Below are positions 1-6,410 of a stretch of 14,067 nt of DNA, in pieces. Numbering within the stretch: position 1 is the stretch's first letter; each line of letters begins with the position of its first letter. Source of the DNA: an uncultured Collinsella sp. GTDB taxonomy: Bacteria > Actinomycetota > Coriobacteriia > Coriobacteriales > Coriobacteriaceae. Below the pieces are notes generated by a model, which saw nothing but the letters and a program-made list of their open reading frames with translations, made no database searches and was not told the DNA's origin. Where the stretch lies: assembly GCA_900759335.1 (NCBI GenBank), contig CAAEUX010000048.1, positions 1-14,067 on the forward strand. The letters run 5' to 3'. A program made the position numbers and the translations under genes.

Positions 1-122
1 GGGGGCCCCGTTCCCGTTTGTCGGGGGAGTGCAATGGGCGGAGCCGAACCGGTCGGGCACCAAAAAGCGGACGCCGTAGCGCCCGCCCTAAAGCAATCGC
101 AAGCTCAAGCCAGTAGATCGGT

Positions 123-1172
123 TTAGTACACCATGCCCATGGCGTCCCGAACCTCGGCCAGGGTCTGCTCGGCGATCTCGTTGGCGCGACGGTTGCCCTC
201 GTGAAGGACGTCCTTCACATAGTCCAGATCGTTCTCGTAGCGCTGGCGACGCTCGCGGATCGGTGCGAAGTACTCGTTGACGGCCTCGGTCACGTACTTC
301 TTGAGCTGGCCGGAGCCGCCCATGCCAATCTCCTCGGCAATCTCGACCTCGGAACGGCCGGTGCAGATGGCGGCCGTCGAAAGCAGGCCGGACACGCCGG
401 GGCGGTTCTCGGGATCGAACGTGATCATGCGCTCGGAGTCGGTCTGGCTCTTCTTGATGCGCTTGGCCGTCTCCTCGGCGGTCATCGAGATGTTGATGGC
501 GTTGCCGTAGCTCTTGCTCATCTTGCGACCGTCCAGGCCGGGCAGCAGCGGGGTCTCGGACAGCAGCGCGTCGACCTCGGGGAACACCTTGCCGTAGCGG
601 TTGTTAAAGCGGCGGGCGATGGTGCGGGTGAGCTCGATGTGCGGCAGCTGGTCGCGGCCGACGGGCACCACATTGCCCTTGCAGAACAGGATGTCGCAGG
701 CCTGGTGCACCGGGTAGGTGAGCAGAAGGCCGGTGAGCTCGTGCCCCGAGGCCTCCATCTCGGCCTTGACCGTGGGGTTGCGCGCCAGCTCGGCCTCGGA
801 CACCAGCGACAGGAACGGCAGCATGAGCTGGTTGGCGGCGGGCACGGCGGAGTGCGCGTAGATCATGGTCTTGTCGGGGTCGATGCCGCAGGCAAGGTAG
901 TCCATGACCATGTTGTACACGTTGTCCTGGATGTGCTCGGTGGTGTCGCGGTCGGTGATGACCTGGTAGTCGGCGATGAGTACGTTGGTCCTGGCGCCCA
1001 TGTTCTGCAGCTCCACGCGGCCCTTGAGGGTGCCAAAGTAGTGACCCAGGTGCAGACGGCCGGTGGGGCGGTCGCCGGTAAGCATGGTGAACTTCTCGGG
1101 CGTCTTGGCCAGGCCCTCGCGAATGGCGTTGCTCTTTTGCAGCGCGACTTCGTAGCTGTTCTCGTTTGGCAT
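123..1172 (-). CDS. trpS: Tryptophan--tRNA ligase (TrpRS)
   Basis: Charges tRNA-Trp with tryptophan in the cytoplasm (class I aminoacyl-tRNA synthetase). The 349-residue product has the usual family length. The HIGH-type signature reads HLGH at residues 41-44 after the GDRPTGRLHLGH segment, a GRDQ motif lies near 172-175, and a perfect KMSKS loop sits at 217-221. The ATG ending at 1172 is chosen because an AGGAG Shine-Dalgarno lies 5 nt upstream; the longer open frame to 1316 has an N-terminus without family features. It lies 159 bp downstream of the WecA/TagO-type gene on the same strand, so read-through from that gene is possible. A TATCAT-like -10 lies shortly before the start, without a good -35. 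No terminator is seen after the stop. Function is very secure. Confidence 0.97.
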   Translation of the reverse strand: MPNENSYEVALQKSNAIREGLAKTPEKFTMLTGDRPTGRLHLGHYFGTLKGRVELQNMGARTNVLIADYQVITDRDTTEHIQDNVYNMVMDYLACGIDPDKTMIYAHSAVPAANQLMLPFLSLVSEAELARNPTVKAEMEASGHELTGLLLTYPVHQACDILFCKGNVVPVGRDQLPHIELTRTIARRFNNRYGKVFPEVDALLSETPLLPGLDGRKMSKSYGNAINISMTAEETAKRIKKSQTDSERMITFDPENRPGVSGLLSTAAICTGRSEVEIAEEIGMGGSGQLKKYVTEAVNEYFAPIRERRQRYENDLDYVKDVLHEGNRRANEIAEQTLAEVRDAMGMVY

Positions 1173-1281
1173 GATTGCTCCTAACGTTCGTTCGCAGGTT
1201 TTGATGATAGCGTGTTTATTGAGAGGGGTGGGCGTGAGTGGGTGAGGGACTGCCAGGGGCCGGCTTTCAAGTCCGCCGCGG

Positions 1282-1295
1282 CGTTCGCGCGAACG
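1282..1295. promoter_or_regulatory. 14-bp perfect palindrome upstream of trpS
   Basis: CGTTCGCGCGAACG is a perfect palindrome in the 159-bp gap between the WecA/TagO-type gene and trpS, about 110 bp before the trpS start. It could be a protein-binding site or a small hairpin. No T-run follows, so it is not an intrinsic terminator. Its half-sites (GTTC then GAAC) have the opposite polarity to a LexA box. Function unknown. Confidence 0.3.
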
Positions 1296-1331
1296 GCTGC
1301 CAACGCCTTGGTACATCCTCGGCAGCTTGCC

Positions 1332-2531
1332 CTAGAGCTTGTGGTGGCGCTCTTCTTTGCGCTCCTCGGCTGCCTGCTCCTCCTGCTTAAAAGCGGGGTC
1401 GTCGGGGGTGACCAGCTCGTCCTCGTGCGTGCGCTTGTTGTAATGGTGGCGCAGCACGGGTTCAAACAGGTGCAGGTGCTTGGCGAAGGCAGCCGAGCCA
1501 ATGGCGAGCACGGTAAAGATGAGCACACGCATGGGCACCTCGACCTGGTTAATCGCGGCGGCGCCGGCCGAAAGCATGATGCACCAGGCATAGATGAGCA
1601 GCACGGCCTGTTTTTGGTTGTAGCCTTCTTGGATCAGGCGGTGGTGGATGTGGCCCTTGTCGGCCTGCCCGATGCTAATGTGGGCGCGCTTGCGGCGCAC
1701 AATGGCGCTAAACGTGTCGATGATGGGCACGCCGGCAACGATGAGCGGGATGATAAGCGAGGTGAGTGCGGCGGTGCGGCTCACGTTGAGCAGCGAGATG
1801 GAGCCCAGCGCAAAGCCCAGAAGCAGCGACCCCGAGTCGCCCAAGAAGATGCTTGCGGGGTTGAAGTTGTAGCGCAAAAAGGCCAGACAGGCGCCAAAGA
1901 GCGCAATGGAGAGCGCGGCGGCGTCGATGCGGCCCGAGAGAACGGCCATCGAAAACATGGTGAACGACGCGATGCCGCAGATGCCCGTGGCCAAGCCGTC
2001 GAGGCCGTCGATGAGGTTAATGATGTTGGTGAATGCCACCAGATAGATCACGGTAATGGGGTAGGCGAGCCATCCGAGCATGATCTCGCCGGGAGCAAAC
2101 GGGTTGACGATGACGCCGATCCGCAGGCCGCCCATGCAGGCGATAAGCGCGGCGAGGACCTGTCCGGCCAGCTTTTGCTTGGGCGTGAGCTGGAAGACGT
2201 CGTCGATAGCGCCGGTCGCAAAGATAACGGTAAAAGAAAGCGCAAGTATGGGGTAGCTGATGTGCAGACGGGGGTGGGGCACCAAAACGGGCGGCCAACC
2301 CAGGTACCAGGTGCCTAGGATTTGCACAGTGCAGGCGACGACCAGGCCCAAAAACACCGCCGTTCCGCCCAAACGCGGGATGGGCTTGGTGTTGATGCGG
2401 CGCTTAGAAGGATAGTCGACGGCATCGAGCTTAATTGCCAAGCGCTTGACCAGGGGCACCGCGAGGAAGGTCGTGATAAAGGCCGCCGCTGCCACGCATA
2501 GGTACGGTATGTAGCTCGGGGATGAAGCCAT
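1332..2531 (-). CDS. WecA/TagO-type undecaprenyl-phosphate sugar-1-phosphate transferase (MraY family)
   Basis: Integral membrane enzyme that transfers a sugar-1-phosphate, usually GlcNAc-1-phosphate, from its UDP-sugar to undecaprenyl phosphate. This is the first membrane step of teichoic acid, O-antigen or other cell-wall glycan synthesis. The 399-residue product is almost wholly hydrophobic, with about ten or eleven membrane segments. Family motifs appear in order: the Asp pair AIDD at 108-111, NIINLIDGLDGL at 169-180, GDSG at 231-234 and the HIHHR motif at 294-298. The last roughly 45 residues form a charged cytoplasmic tail. HIHHR and tail point to the WecA/TagO branch rather than MraY itself. 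No good Shine-Dalgarno precedes the ATG at 2531; an in-frame TTG at 2549 would add six residues and also lacks one. The exact acceptor sugar cannot be read from sequence. Confidence 0.92.
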   Translation of the reverse strand: MASSPSYIPYLCVAAAAFITTFLAVPLVKRLAIKLDAVDYPSKRRINTKPIPRLGGTAVFLGLVVACTVQILGTWYLGWPPVLVPHPRLHISYPILALSFTVIFATGAIDDVFQLTPKQKLAGQVLAALIACMGGLRIGVIVNPFAPGEIMLGWLAYPITVIYLVAFTNIINLIDGLDGLATGICGIASFTMFSMAVLSGRIDAAALSIALFGACLAFLRYNFNPASIFLGDSGSLLLGFALGSISLLNVSRTAALTSLIIPLIVAGVPIIDTFSAIVRRKRAHISIGQADKGHIHHRLIQEGYNQKQAVLLIYAWCIMLSAGAAAINQVEVPMRVLIFTVLAIGSAAFAKHLHLFEPVLRHHYNKRTHEDELVTPDDPAFKQEEQAAEERKEERHHKL

Positions 2532-2736
2532 GAATCTAAAAACCGCCAAGCGTCGAAGGAAAAGGTCAGAAGAACGCTATGCGCAAAGGGCATAGCCGAA
2601 CCATAATACTCGACCAAGGGGGGTGCATGGAATTGCACGCAGCGATAATCACGCGCTTACCAGATATTGGGATGTTGTCGATGGCTTGTCGGGATGCCGG
2701 CGTGGATCCATATGGACTGTAATGGCAATTTTCGGC
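2532..2736. other. Leader region of the WecA/TagO-type gene; no protein gene seen
   Basis: About 200 bases with no supported coding region. On the minus strand a TATTAT hexamer (plus-strand ATAATA near 2603-2608) could be a -10 box for the transferase gene, with only a poor -35. Just upstream of it is a short inverted repeat, GTGCA-ATTCCA-TGCAC (about 2622-2637), which could be an operator or a small hairpin. Evidence for both is weak. Confidence 0.25.
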
Positions 2737-2907
2737 AAAAGAAAACCACCCCCCACGTTACGAAAATGAACCCACCTAAAACAGGTGGGTGCCCTCATCG
2801 ACTGTTCCAGCGTCCTTAACAACGAAGGATACCTGTACTAGGTACGACTGTGTGGGCTCCCTAAATAAACGCGACGGTTCACCCAGTTGCTCCGCGGGGG
2901 GCGGAAT
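2737..2907 (-). ncRNA. Structured small RNA, 6S-like architecture
   Basis: A minus-strand RNA of about 171 nt is inferred. Its 5' arm (2904-2893) pairs with its 3' arm (2757-2746) in a 12-bp closing stem. Two pairs are G-U on the minus strand but would be A-C mismatches on the plus strand, which fixes the orientation. The closing stem is followed by TTTTCTTTT (2745-2737), like an intrinsic terminator. Inside are a UGAACC/GGUUCA pairing (2881-2876 with 2772-2767), a small hairpin with 7-bp arms (2770-2776 with 2784-2790), a 7-bp stem with one mismatch (2861-2854 with 2794-2787) and two 5-bp hairpins (2830-2844, 2813-2829). A TATGAT box places the start at the first base of the fold. Length, end-to-end stem and a small hairpin on the 3' side match 6S RNA, the RNA polymerase regulator. 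The apical part is less rod-like than classic 6S, so another ncRNA or a leader RNA of the downstream gene is possible. Confidence 0.5.
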
Positions 2908-2913
2908 ACCTAC

Positions 2914-2942
2914 ATCATAAAGCGGCACTTTATCGATTCCAG
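2914..2942 (-). promoter_or_regulatory. Promoter for the structured RNA
   Basis: On the minus strand a TATGAT -10 box (2919-2914, five of six consensus bases) lies 7 bases before the 5' base of the RNA closing stem. A weak CTGGAA -35 (2942-2937) sits at 17-bp spacing. The fit of -10 position to fold start is the main support. Confidence 0.45.
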
Positions 2943-2944
2943 TC

Positions 2945-2973
2945 TTGACATTACAAAAATCGTGTCGGACGAT
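2945..2973 (+). promoter_or_regulatory. Candidate promoter of the radical SAM gene
   Basis: A perfect TTGACA -35 (2945-2950) is followed at 17-bp spacing by a weak GACGAT -10 (2968-2973). It would start a transcript near 2980 with a leader of about 75 nt before the ATG at 3057. It is back-to-back with the minus-strand promoter of the structured RNA. Confidence 0.4.
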
Positions 2974-3056
2974 TACGGCGCCTTGGGCTCGAGCCGTCTG
3001 TGGGGTTGATCCCTTTACGTTTGAGCTGCTGAATCGTTGTTTTGGAGCATGGTTTT

Positions 3057-3995
3057 ATGCCGACGTCGTTGACCGAACTTTTTTCGCCCGCCTGCCATTT
3101 GTGTCCGCGCCGTTGCGGTGCGGCGCGCGATGAGGGCGCGCACGGCGTCTGCGGTGCTAACGACACGCTCAAGGTGGCCCGCGCCGCGCTTCATATGTGG
3201 GAGGAGCCGCCTATCTCGGGCGAGGCCGGTTCGGGCACGATCTTCTTTAGCGGCTGCTCGCTCAAATGTATCTACTGCCAGAACCACGAGATCTCGACCG
3301 GCAATTTTGGCCTTGAGATTTCGCCTGAGCGCCTGGTCGAGATTATGCTGGAACTGCAGGACCAGGGTGCCAACAACATCAATTTGGTGACGGCGACGCA
3401 CTATGCGCACCTGTTGCCTGCCGCGATTGCCGCGGCACGGGCGCGCGGACTGGTTATCCCAATCGTCTACAACACGAGTGGTTACGAGCGCGCGAGTGCC
3501 GTGGCGGCGCTGGGCGACCTGGTCGATGTGTGGCTCACCGACTTTAAATATGCCGATGCCGGGCTTGCGCAGTCGCTCTCCCATATAAAGGATTACCCGC
3601 GTGTGGCCGTGTCGGGTCTGGCCCAGATGGCGCGCGAGATCGAGCGCCGCGGGGGAGAGTTGGTGGACGAGGACGGGCTTATGAAGCGTGGCATGATCGT
3701 GCGTCACCTGGTGCTTCCGGGGCATGCAGACGATTCGTGTCGCGTGCTGGACCTGGTGTGGCAGACGGTGGGCGACGTGCCGATCTCGGTTATGAACCAG
3801 TACACGCCCAATGCGCTCATGCGCGAGCAGGGCGGCGACCTGGCACGCGCCGTGACGCGTGAGGAGTACGAGCAGGTGCTCGACCATGCCGACGACCTGG
3901 GTTTTACGACGATGTTCTGGCAAGAGGGCGGCGCGGTAGACGAGAGCTTCACCCCGGCCTTCGACACCACCGGTGTTCTTACCAGCGCAAAGTAG
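3057..3995 (+). CDS. PflX-type (COG1313) radical SAM protein
   Basis: Radical S-adenosylmethionine enzyme of the PflX/COG1313 group, related to glycyl-radical activating enzymes but with unknown substrate. The product has 312 residues. The radical SAM [4Fe-4S] motif CxxxCxxC is at C67, C71 and C74 in the segment FFSGCSLKCIYCQNHEIS. An N-terminal cysteine cluster (C13, C16, C20, C32; CHLCPRRCG then VCGAN) is typical of this group and could bind a second metal centre. Other family segments are the NINLVTATHYAH, VYNTSGYE, LTDFKY, IVRHLVLPG and MNQYTPNA blocks. The ATG at 3057 is chosen because GGAG (3044-3047) lies 9 nt upstream; a TTG at 3042 has no ribosome site. No glycyl-radical enzyme partner lies nearby, so it appears to be an orphan activase-like protein. 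Family assignment secure, function unknown. Confidence 0.9.
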   Translation: MPTSLTELFSPACHLCPRRCGAARDEGAHGVCGANDTLKVARAALHMWEEPPISGEAGSGTIFFSGCSLKCIYCQNHEISTGNFGLEISPERLVEIMLELQDQGANNINLVTATHYAHLLPAAIAAARARGLVIPIVYNTSGYERASAVAALGDLVDVWLTDFKYADAGLAQSLSHIKDYPRVAVSGLAQMAREIERRGGELVDEDGLMKRGMIVRHLVLPGHADDSCRVLDLVWQTVGDVPISVMNQYTPNALMREQGGDLARAVTREEYEQVLDHADDLGFTTMFWQEGGAVDESFTPAFDTTGVLTSAK

Positions 3996-4003
3996 TGCGT
4001 TCG

Positions 4004-4041
4004 TCGATGATTTTTCTGGGACGGGGATAAAAAATCATCGA
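4004..4041. repeat. 12-bp AT-rich inverted repeat after the radical SAM gene
   Basis: TCGATGATTTTT (4004-4015) and AAAAATCATCGA (4030-4041) are perfect inverted repeats around a 14-base G-rich loop. The hairpin begins 8 bases after the radical SAM stop codon. No T-run follows on either strand; the T-run is in the stem itself. It may stabilise the mRNA 3' end, act as a weak terminator or be a dispersed palindromic repeat. Confidence 0.5.
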
Positions 4042-4104
4042 GAGGATCGCCTGTTCGAAAAGTTGCCAAAATAGCCGCGCCCCAAAAAGACTGGTTATTG
4101 GGCG

Positions 4105-4132
4105 TTGACAGTTGGCGAGCCGTAGGTAAAAT
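4105..4132 (+). promoter_or_regulatory. tRNA-Ala promoter
   Basis: TTGACA (4105-4110), a 16-bp spacer and TAAAAT (4127-4132, five of six consensus bases) form a near-consensus housekeeping promoter. The predicted start near 4139 leaves a 5' leader of only about seven bases before the mature tRNA. Confidence 0.8.
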
Positions 4133-4145
4133 ATCGACTTGTCCT

Positions 4146-4218
4146 GGGGACGTAGCTCAGTTGGGAGAGCGCTGCCGTCGCATGGCAGAGGCCGAGGGTT
4201 CGACTCCCTTCGTCTCCA
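4146..4218 (+). tRNA. tRNA-Ala (anticodon CGC)
   Basis: All four arms fold: acceptor GGGGACG with CGTCTCC, D-stem GCTC/GAGC, anticodon stem CTGCC/GGCAG and a T-arm with a TTCGACT loop. The seven-base anticodon loop GTCGCAT gives anticodon CGC (4179-4181), reading the alanine codon GCG. The G3-U70 wobble pair, the main alanine identity element, is present. Discriminator is A at 4218; the genomic bases after it read CCC, so the CCA end is not encoded and must be added. GCG-specific tRNA-Ala fits a GC-rich genome. Confidence 0.97.
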
Positions 4219-4233
4219 CCCTTGGATTTGATA

Positions 4234-4264
4234 AGCCGCTGACATTGTGTCGGCGGCTTTTTTT
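4234..4264 (+). terminator. Intrinsic terminator after tRNA-Ala
   Basis: An 11-bp stem, AGCCGCTGACA with TGTCGGCGGCT (one G-U pair), closes on a TTG loop and is followed by seven Ts. It ends 18 bases before the start codon of the next gene. Confidence 0.9.
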
Positions 4265-4282
4265 AAAAGAAAGGGCTATACC

Positions 4283-4741
4283 ATGGCCGAGCTTGAGTCC
4301 CAACCATTGTCCGACGAGGAGCGCGCTGAGTTGGAAGAGCTCCGCGCTGAGAAGGCCCGCCGCGAGGCTCGGGAAGAGGCCCGTCGCGAGCGCGAGGAGC
4401 TGGCTGCCCTGCGTGCCGAGCGCGCGAAGGCCGAGGAGGTCGCCTCGAACGCCGCATCCGAGCGCAAGCCCGCGCCCGCACCCAAGCCCGCTGCTGCGAA
4501 GCCTGCACCTGCCGCGCCCAAACCTCAGCCTAAAAAGGCCGCTCGTCCCAAGTCCGTCGAGCCCAAGCCGAGCCGTGACGAGATGACCTTTGCCCAGCGC
4601 ATGGTTACCTCCAAGGAACCTACGGGCGAGAACGAGATCCCTGGCATGGCGCCGGCTCAAAAAATCATCATTGTCCTTGCCCTCATCGCGTTTGTCATCT
4701 TTATGGGCTACACGATCCTGACCAGCATGGGCCTGCTCTAA
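4283..4741 (+). CDS. Small coiled-coil protein with a C-terminal membrane anchor (hypothetical)
   Basis: I do not recognise the family. The 152-residue product has three clear parts. Residues 10-57 are very rich in Glu, Arg and Ala with heptad-like spacing and probably form a coiled coil. Residues 60-98 are a Lys/Pro/Ala linker. Residues 128-146 (IIIVLALIAFVIFMGYTIL) are a single hydrophobic membrane segment with only six residues after it. There is no signal peptide, so it is probably tail-anchored with its bulk in the cytoplasm. The ATG at 4283 has AAGGG 7 nt upstream. The only clear promoter upstream is that of tRNA-Ala, with a terminator between, so expression may depend on read-through or an unseen promoter. 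The low-complexity composition makes homology calls unreliable; a role in envelope or division scaffolding would be a guess. Confidence 0.85.
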   Translation: MAELESQPLSDEERAELEELRAEKARREAREEARREREELAALRAERAKAEEVASNAASERKPAPAPKPAAAKPAPAAPKPQPKKAARPKSVEPKPSRDEMTFAQRMVTSKEPTGENEIPGMAPAQKIIIVLALIAFVIFMGYTILTSMGLL

Positions 4742-4825
4742 CCTATTTGCATCGGGCGTTATGTCCGCATCCTCTGCTCTCGTCTAACCCTCAAATTCTG
4801 TACCACACATCCGAAAGGTCGCCCC

Positions 4826-6331
4826 ATGGCTTTGACCGACATCTCGCATCCCACCGACATTGCAATGCTCACCGATCTGTACGAGCTCACTATGGCCCAG
4901 GGCCTGTGGGAGAGCGGCAAGGCCAATGAGCAGGGTTGTTTTACCGCGTTTTACCGCGACCATCCCTTTGGCAGCGCCTATGCCGTCATGTGCGGCACCG
5001 CCGAGCTGCCCGAGCTGGTCGAGAACCTGCGCTTTACGCCCGAGGATATCGACTACCTCGCATCGCTTGAGGCCCCGGCCGGCGGCGCGATGTTTAAGTC
5101 CGCATTCCTCGACTATCTGCGCGATTTTCGTGCGCATGTAAACATCGACGCCGTGCCCGAGGGCGAGCTCGTCTTTCCGCGCGAGCCCATGGTGCGCGTC
5201 ACCGGCCCGTCGCTGGAGTGCCAGCTGCTCGAGACGGCGCTGCTCAACATCGTCGGGTTCCAGACGCTTGTCGCCACCAAGACGGCGCGCGTGGTGCTCG
5301 CCGCTGACGGTCGCCCCGTGGCGGAGTTTGGCCTGCGCCGTGCCCAGGGCCCCGATGGCGGCCTAGCTGTTGCGCGCGCGAGCTACGTTGCCGGCTGCTC
5401 CTCTACGTCCAATGTGCTCGCCGGCCGCCGCTACGGTATTCCCGTCTTTGGCACGCATGCGCACAGCTGGGTGATGAGCTTCGATTCCGAGCTCGAGGCC
5501 TTCCGCGCCTTTGCCAAGTCGAGCCCCAAGAACTGCACGCTGCTCATCGACACCTATGACGTGCGCGAGGGCTGCGAGCATGCCATTACGGTTGCCAAGG
5601 AGATGGAGGCGGTGGGCGAGCGCCTGTCGGCTATTCGCATCGACTCCGGCGACCTTGCCAAGCTCTCCAAGTATGTTCGCGGCCGTTTTGATGCCGAGGG
5701 CCTGCCCTATGTGGGGATCTCGGTTTCTAACGACCTGGACGAGTACACGATTCAGTCGCTGCTCGACCAGGGCGCGCCCATCGATAGCTTTGGCGTGGGT
5801 ACCAAGCTCGCGACCTGCTACGACCAGCCGGCGCTGGGCGGCGTGTACAAGCTTTCCGCCCGCCGTGCGAGCGAGGCCGACCCGTGGACGCCGGTGGTCA
5901 AGCTCTCCGAGCAGCCCTATAAGCGCACGATCCCGGGCGTACAGCGCGTGCGCCGTTATTACGACGGCTTTGGCGGCCCGGTCTGCGACATGATCTACGA
6001 CGAGGACCATCTGGCGGGGGAGGGCGCCGCGCGCGGCAATACCCTCGTGGCCGTGAATGATGCCGCCCTGGTGACCGACGTGTCCGAACTTGAGTATCGT
6101 GAGCTGTTGGTGCCGATCGTGCGCGACGGCAGTGCGGTGGCTCCGCGTGAGAGCATCCAGGACGCGCGCGAGCGCTGTGTTTGGGCGCTCGATCATCTGG
6201 ATGCGGCTTTCAAGCGCTTCCTGTATCCGCAGACCTACGTGGTGGGTATGGAACAGGGCCTGGCCCAGGTGCGCGACGAGCTCGTGCGCAAGAATATGGC
6301 CGCGGCCTCGGCTTTCCCCTGGGCAAAATGA
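4826..6331 (+). CDS. pncB: Nicotinate phosphoribosyltransferase
   Basis: Catalyses nicotinate + PRPP + ATP to nicotinate mononucleotide, the entry step of the Preiss-Handler NAD salvage route, in the cytoplasm. The 501-residue product has family length and motifs: the N-terminal MLTDLYELTMAQ at 14-25, FGLRRAQGPDGG at 168-179, CSSTSNVLAG at 191-200, GTHAHSW at 209-215 containing the likely catalytic/phosphorylated histidine region, IDTYD at 241-245 and RIDSGDLAKL at 271-280, which contacts phosphoribosyl groups. ATG at 4826 follows AAAGG (4814-4818) with 7-nt spacing. It is 84 bp after the membrane-anchored protein gene and 79 bp before proB, all on the plus strand, so a shared transcript is possible, though the pathways are unrelated. 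Very secure. Confidence 0.97.
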   Translation: MALTDISHPTDIAMLTDLYELTMAQGLWESGKANEQGCFTAFYRDHPFGSAYAVMCGTAELPELVENLRFTPEDIDYLASLEAPAGGAMFKSAFLDYLRDFRAHVNIDAVPEGELVFPREPMVRVTGPSLECQLLETALLNIVGFQTLVATKTARVVLAADGRPVAEFGLRRAQGPDGGLAVARASYVAGCSSTSNVLAGRRYGIPVFGTHAHSWVMSFDSELEAFRAFAKSSPKNCTLLIDTYDVREGCEHAITVAKEMEAVGERLSAIRIDSGDLAKLSKYVRGRFDAEGLPYVGISVSNDLDEYTIQSLLDQGAPIDSFGVGTKLATCYDQPALGGVYKLSARRASEADPWTPVVKLSEQPYKRTIPGVQRVRRYYDGFGGPVCDMIYDEDHLAGEGAARGNTLVAVNDAALVTDVSELEYRELLVPIVRDGSAVAPRESIQDARERCVWALDHLDAAFKRFLYPQTYVVGMEQGLAQVRDELVRKNMAAASAFPWAK

Positions 6332-6338
6332 TTCCTTG

Positions 6339-6372
6339 GGCGGTAGGGGCGAGTCACGCTCCCTTGGCCGCC
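6339..6372 (+). other. Hairpin between pncB and proB
   Basis: GGCGG/CCGCC (6339-6343 with 6368-6372) and GGGGCG/CGCTCC (6346-6351 with 6357-6362) stack into a two-part hairpin with a five-base loop. No T-run follows, so it is not a standard terminator. It may be an mRNA processing or stability element, or chance in GC-rich sequence. Confidence 0.3.
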
Positions 6373-6410
6373 AGCTCGGCCGTTCGCTGAACAGTTGATT
6401 GGTTTGACGT

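Noticed and set aside
1..126. Plus-strand frame open from the window edge to a stop at 124-126
   Set aside because: Only about 41 codons of low-complexity Ala/Gly/Gln-rich sequence with no recognisable motif. It could be the end of a gene, but nothing supports it over chance.
201..1184. Long open frame on the plus strand opposite trpS
   Set aside because: Same antisense bias effect; the trpS frame has all family motifs and a good ribosome site.
1181..1194. LexA-box-like CGAACGAACGTTAG (minus strand) just before trpS
   Set aside because: One mismatch to CGAACNNNNGTTCG, but overlap with a trpS leader makes no known regulatory sense and such matches arise by chance in this base composition.
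2760..2800. The CCCACC/GGTGGG hairpin as a stand-alone terminator
   Set aside because: No T-run follows on either strand; it is better explained as an internal hairpin of the structured RNA.
2945..3133. Short plus-strand frame upstream of the radical SAM gene
   Set aside because: It begins at the -35 region of a likely promoter and overlaps the radical SAM frame, which has clear motifs.
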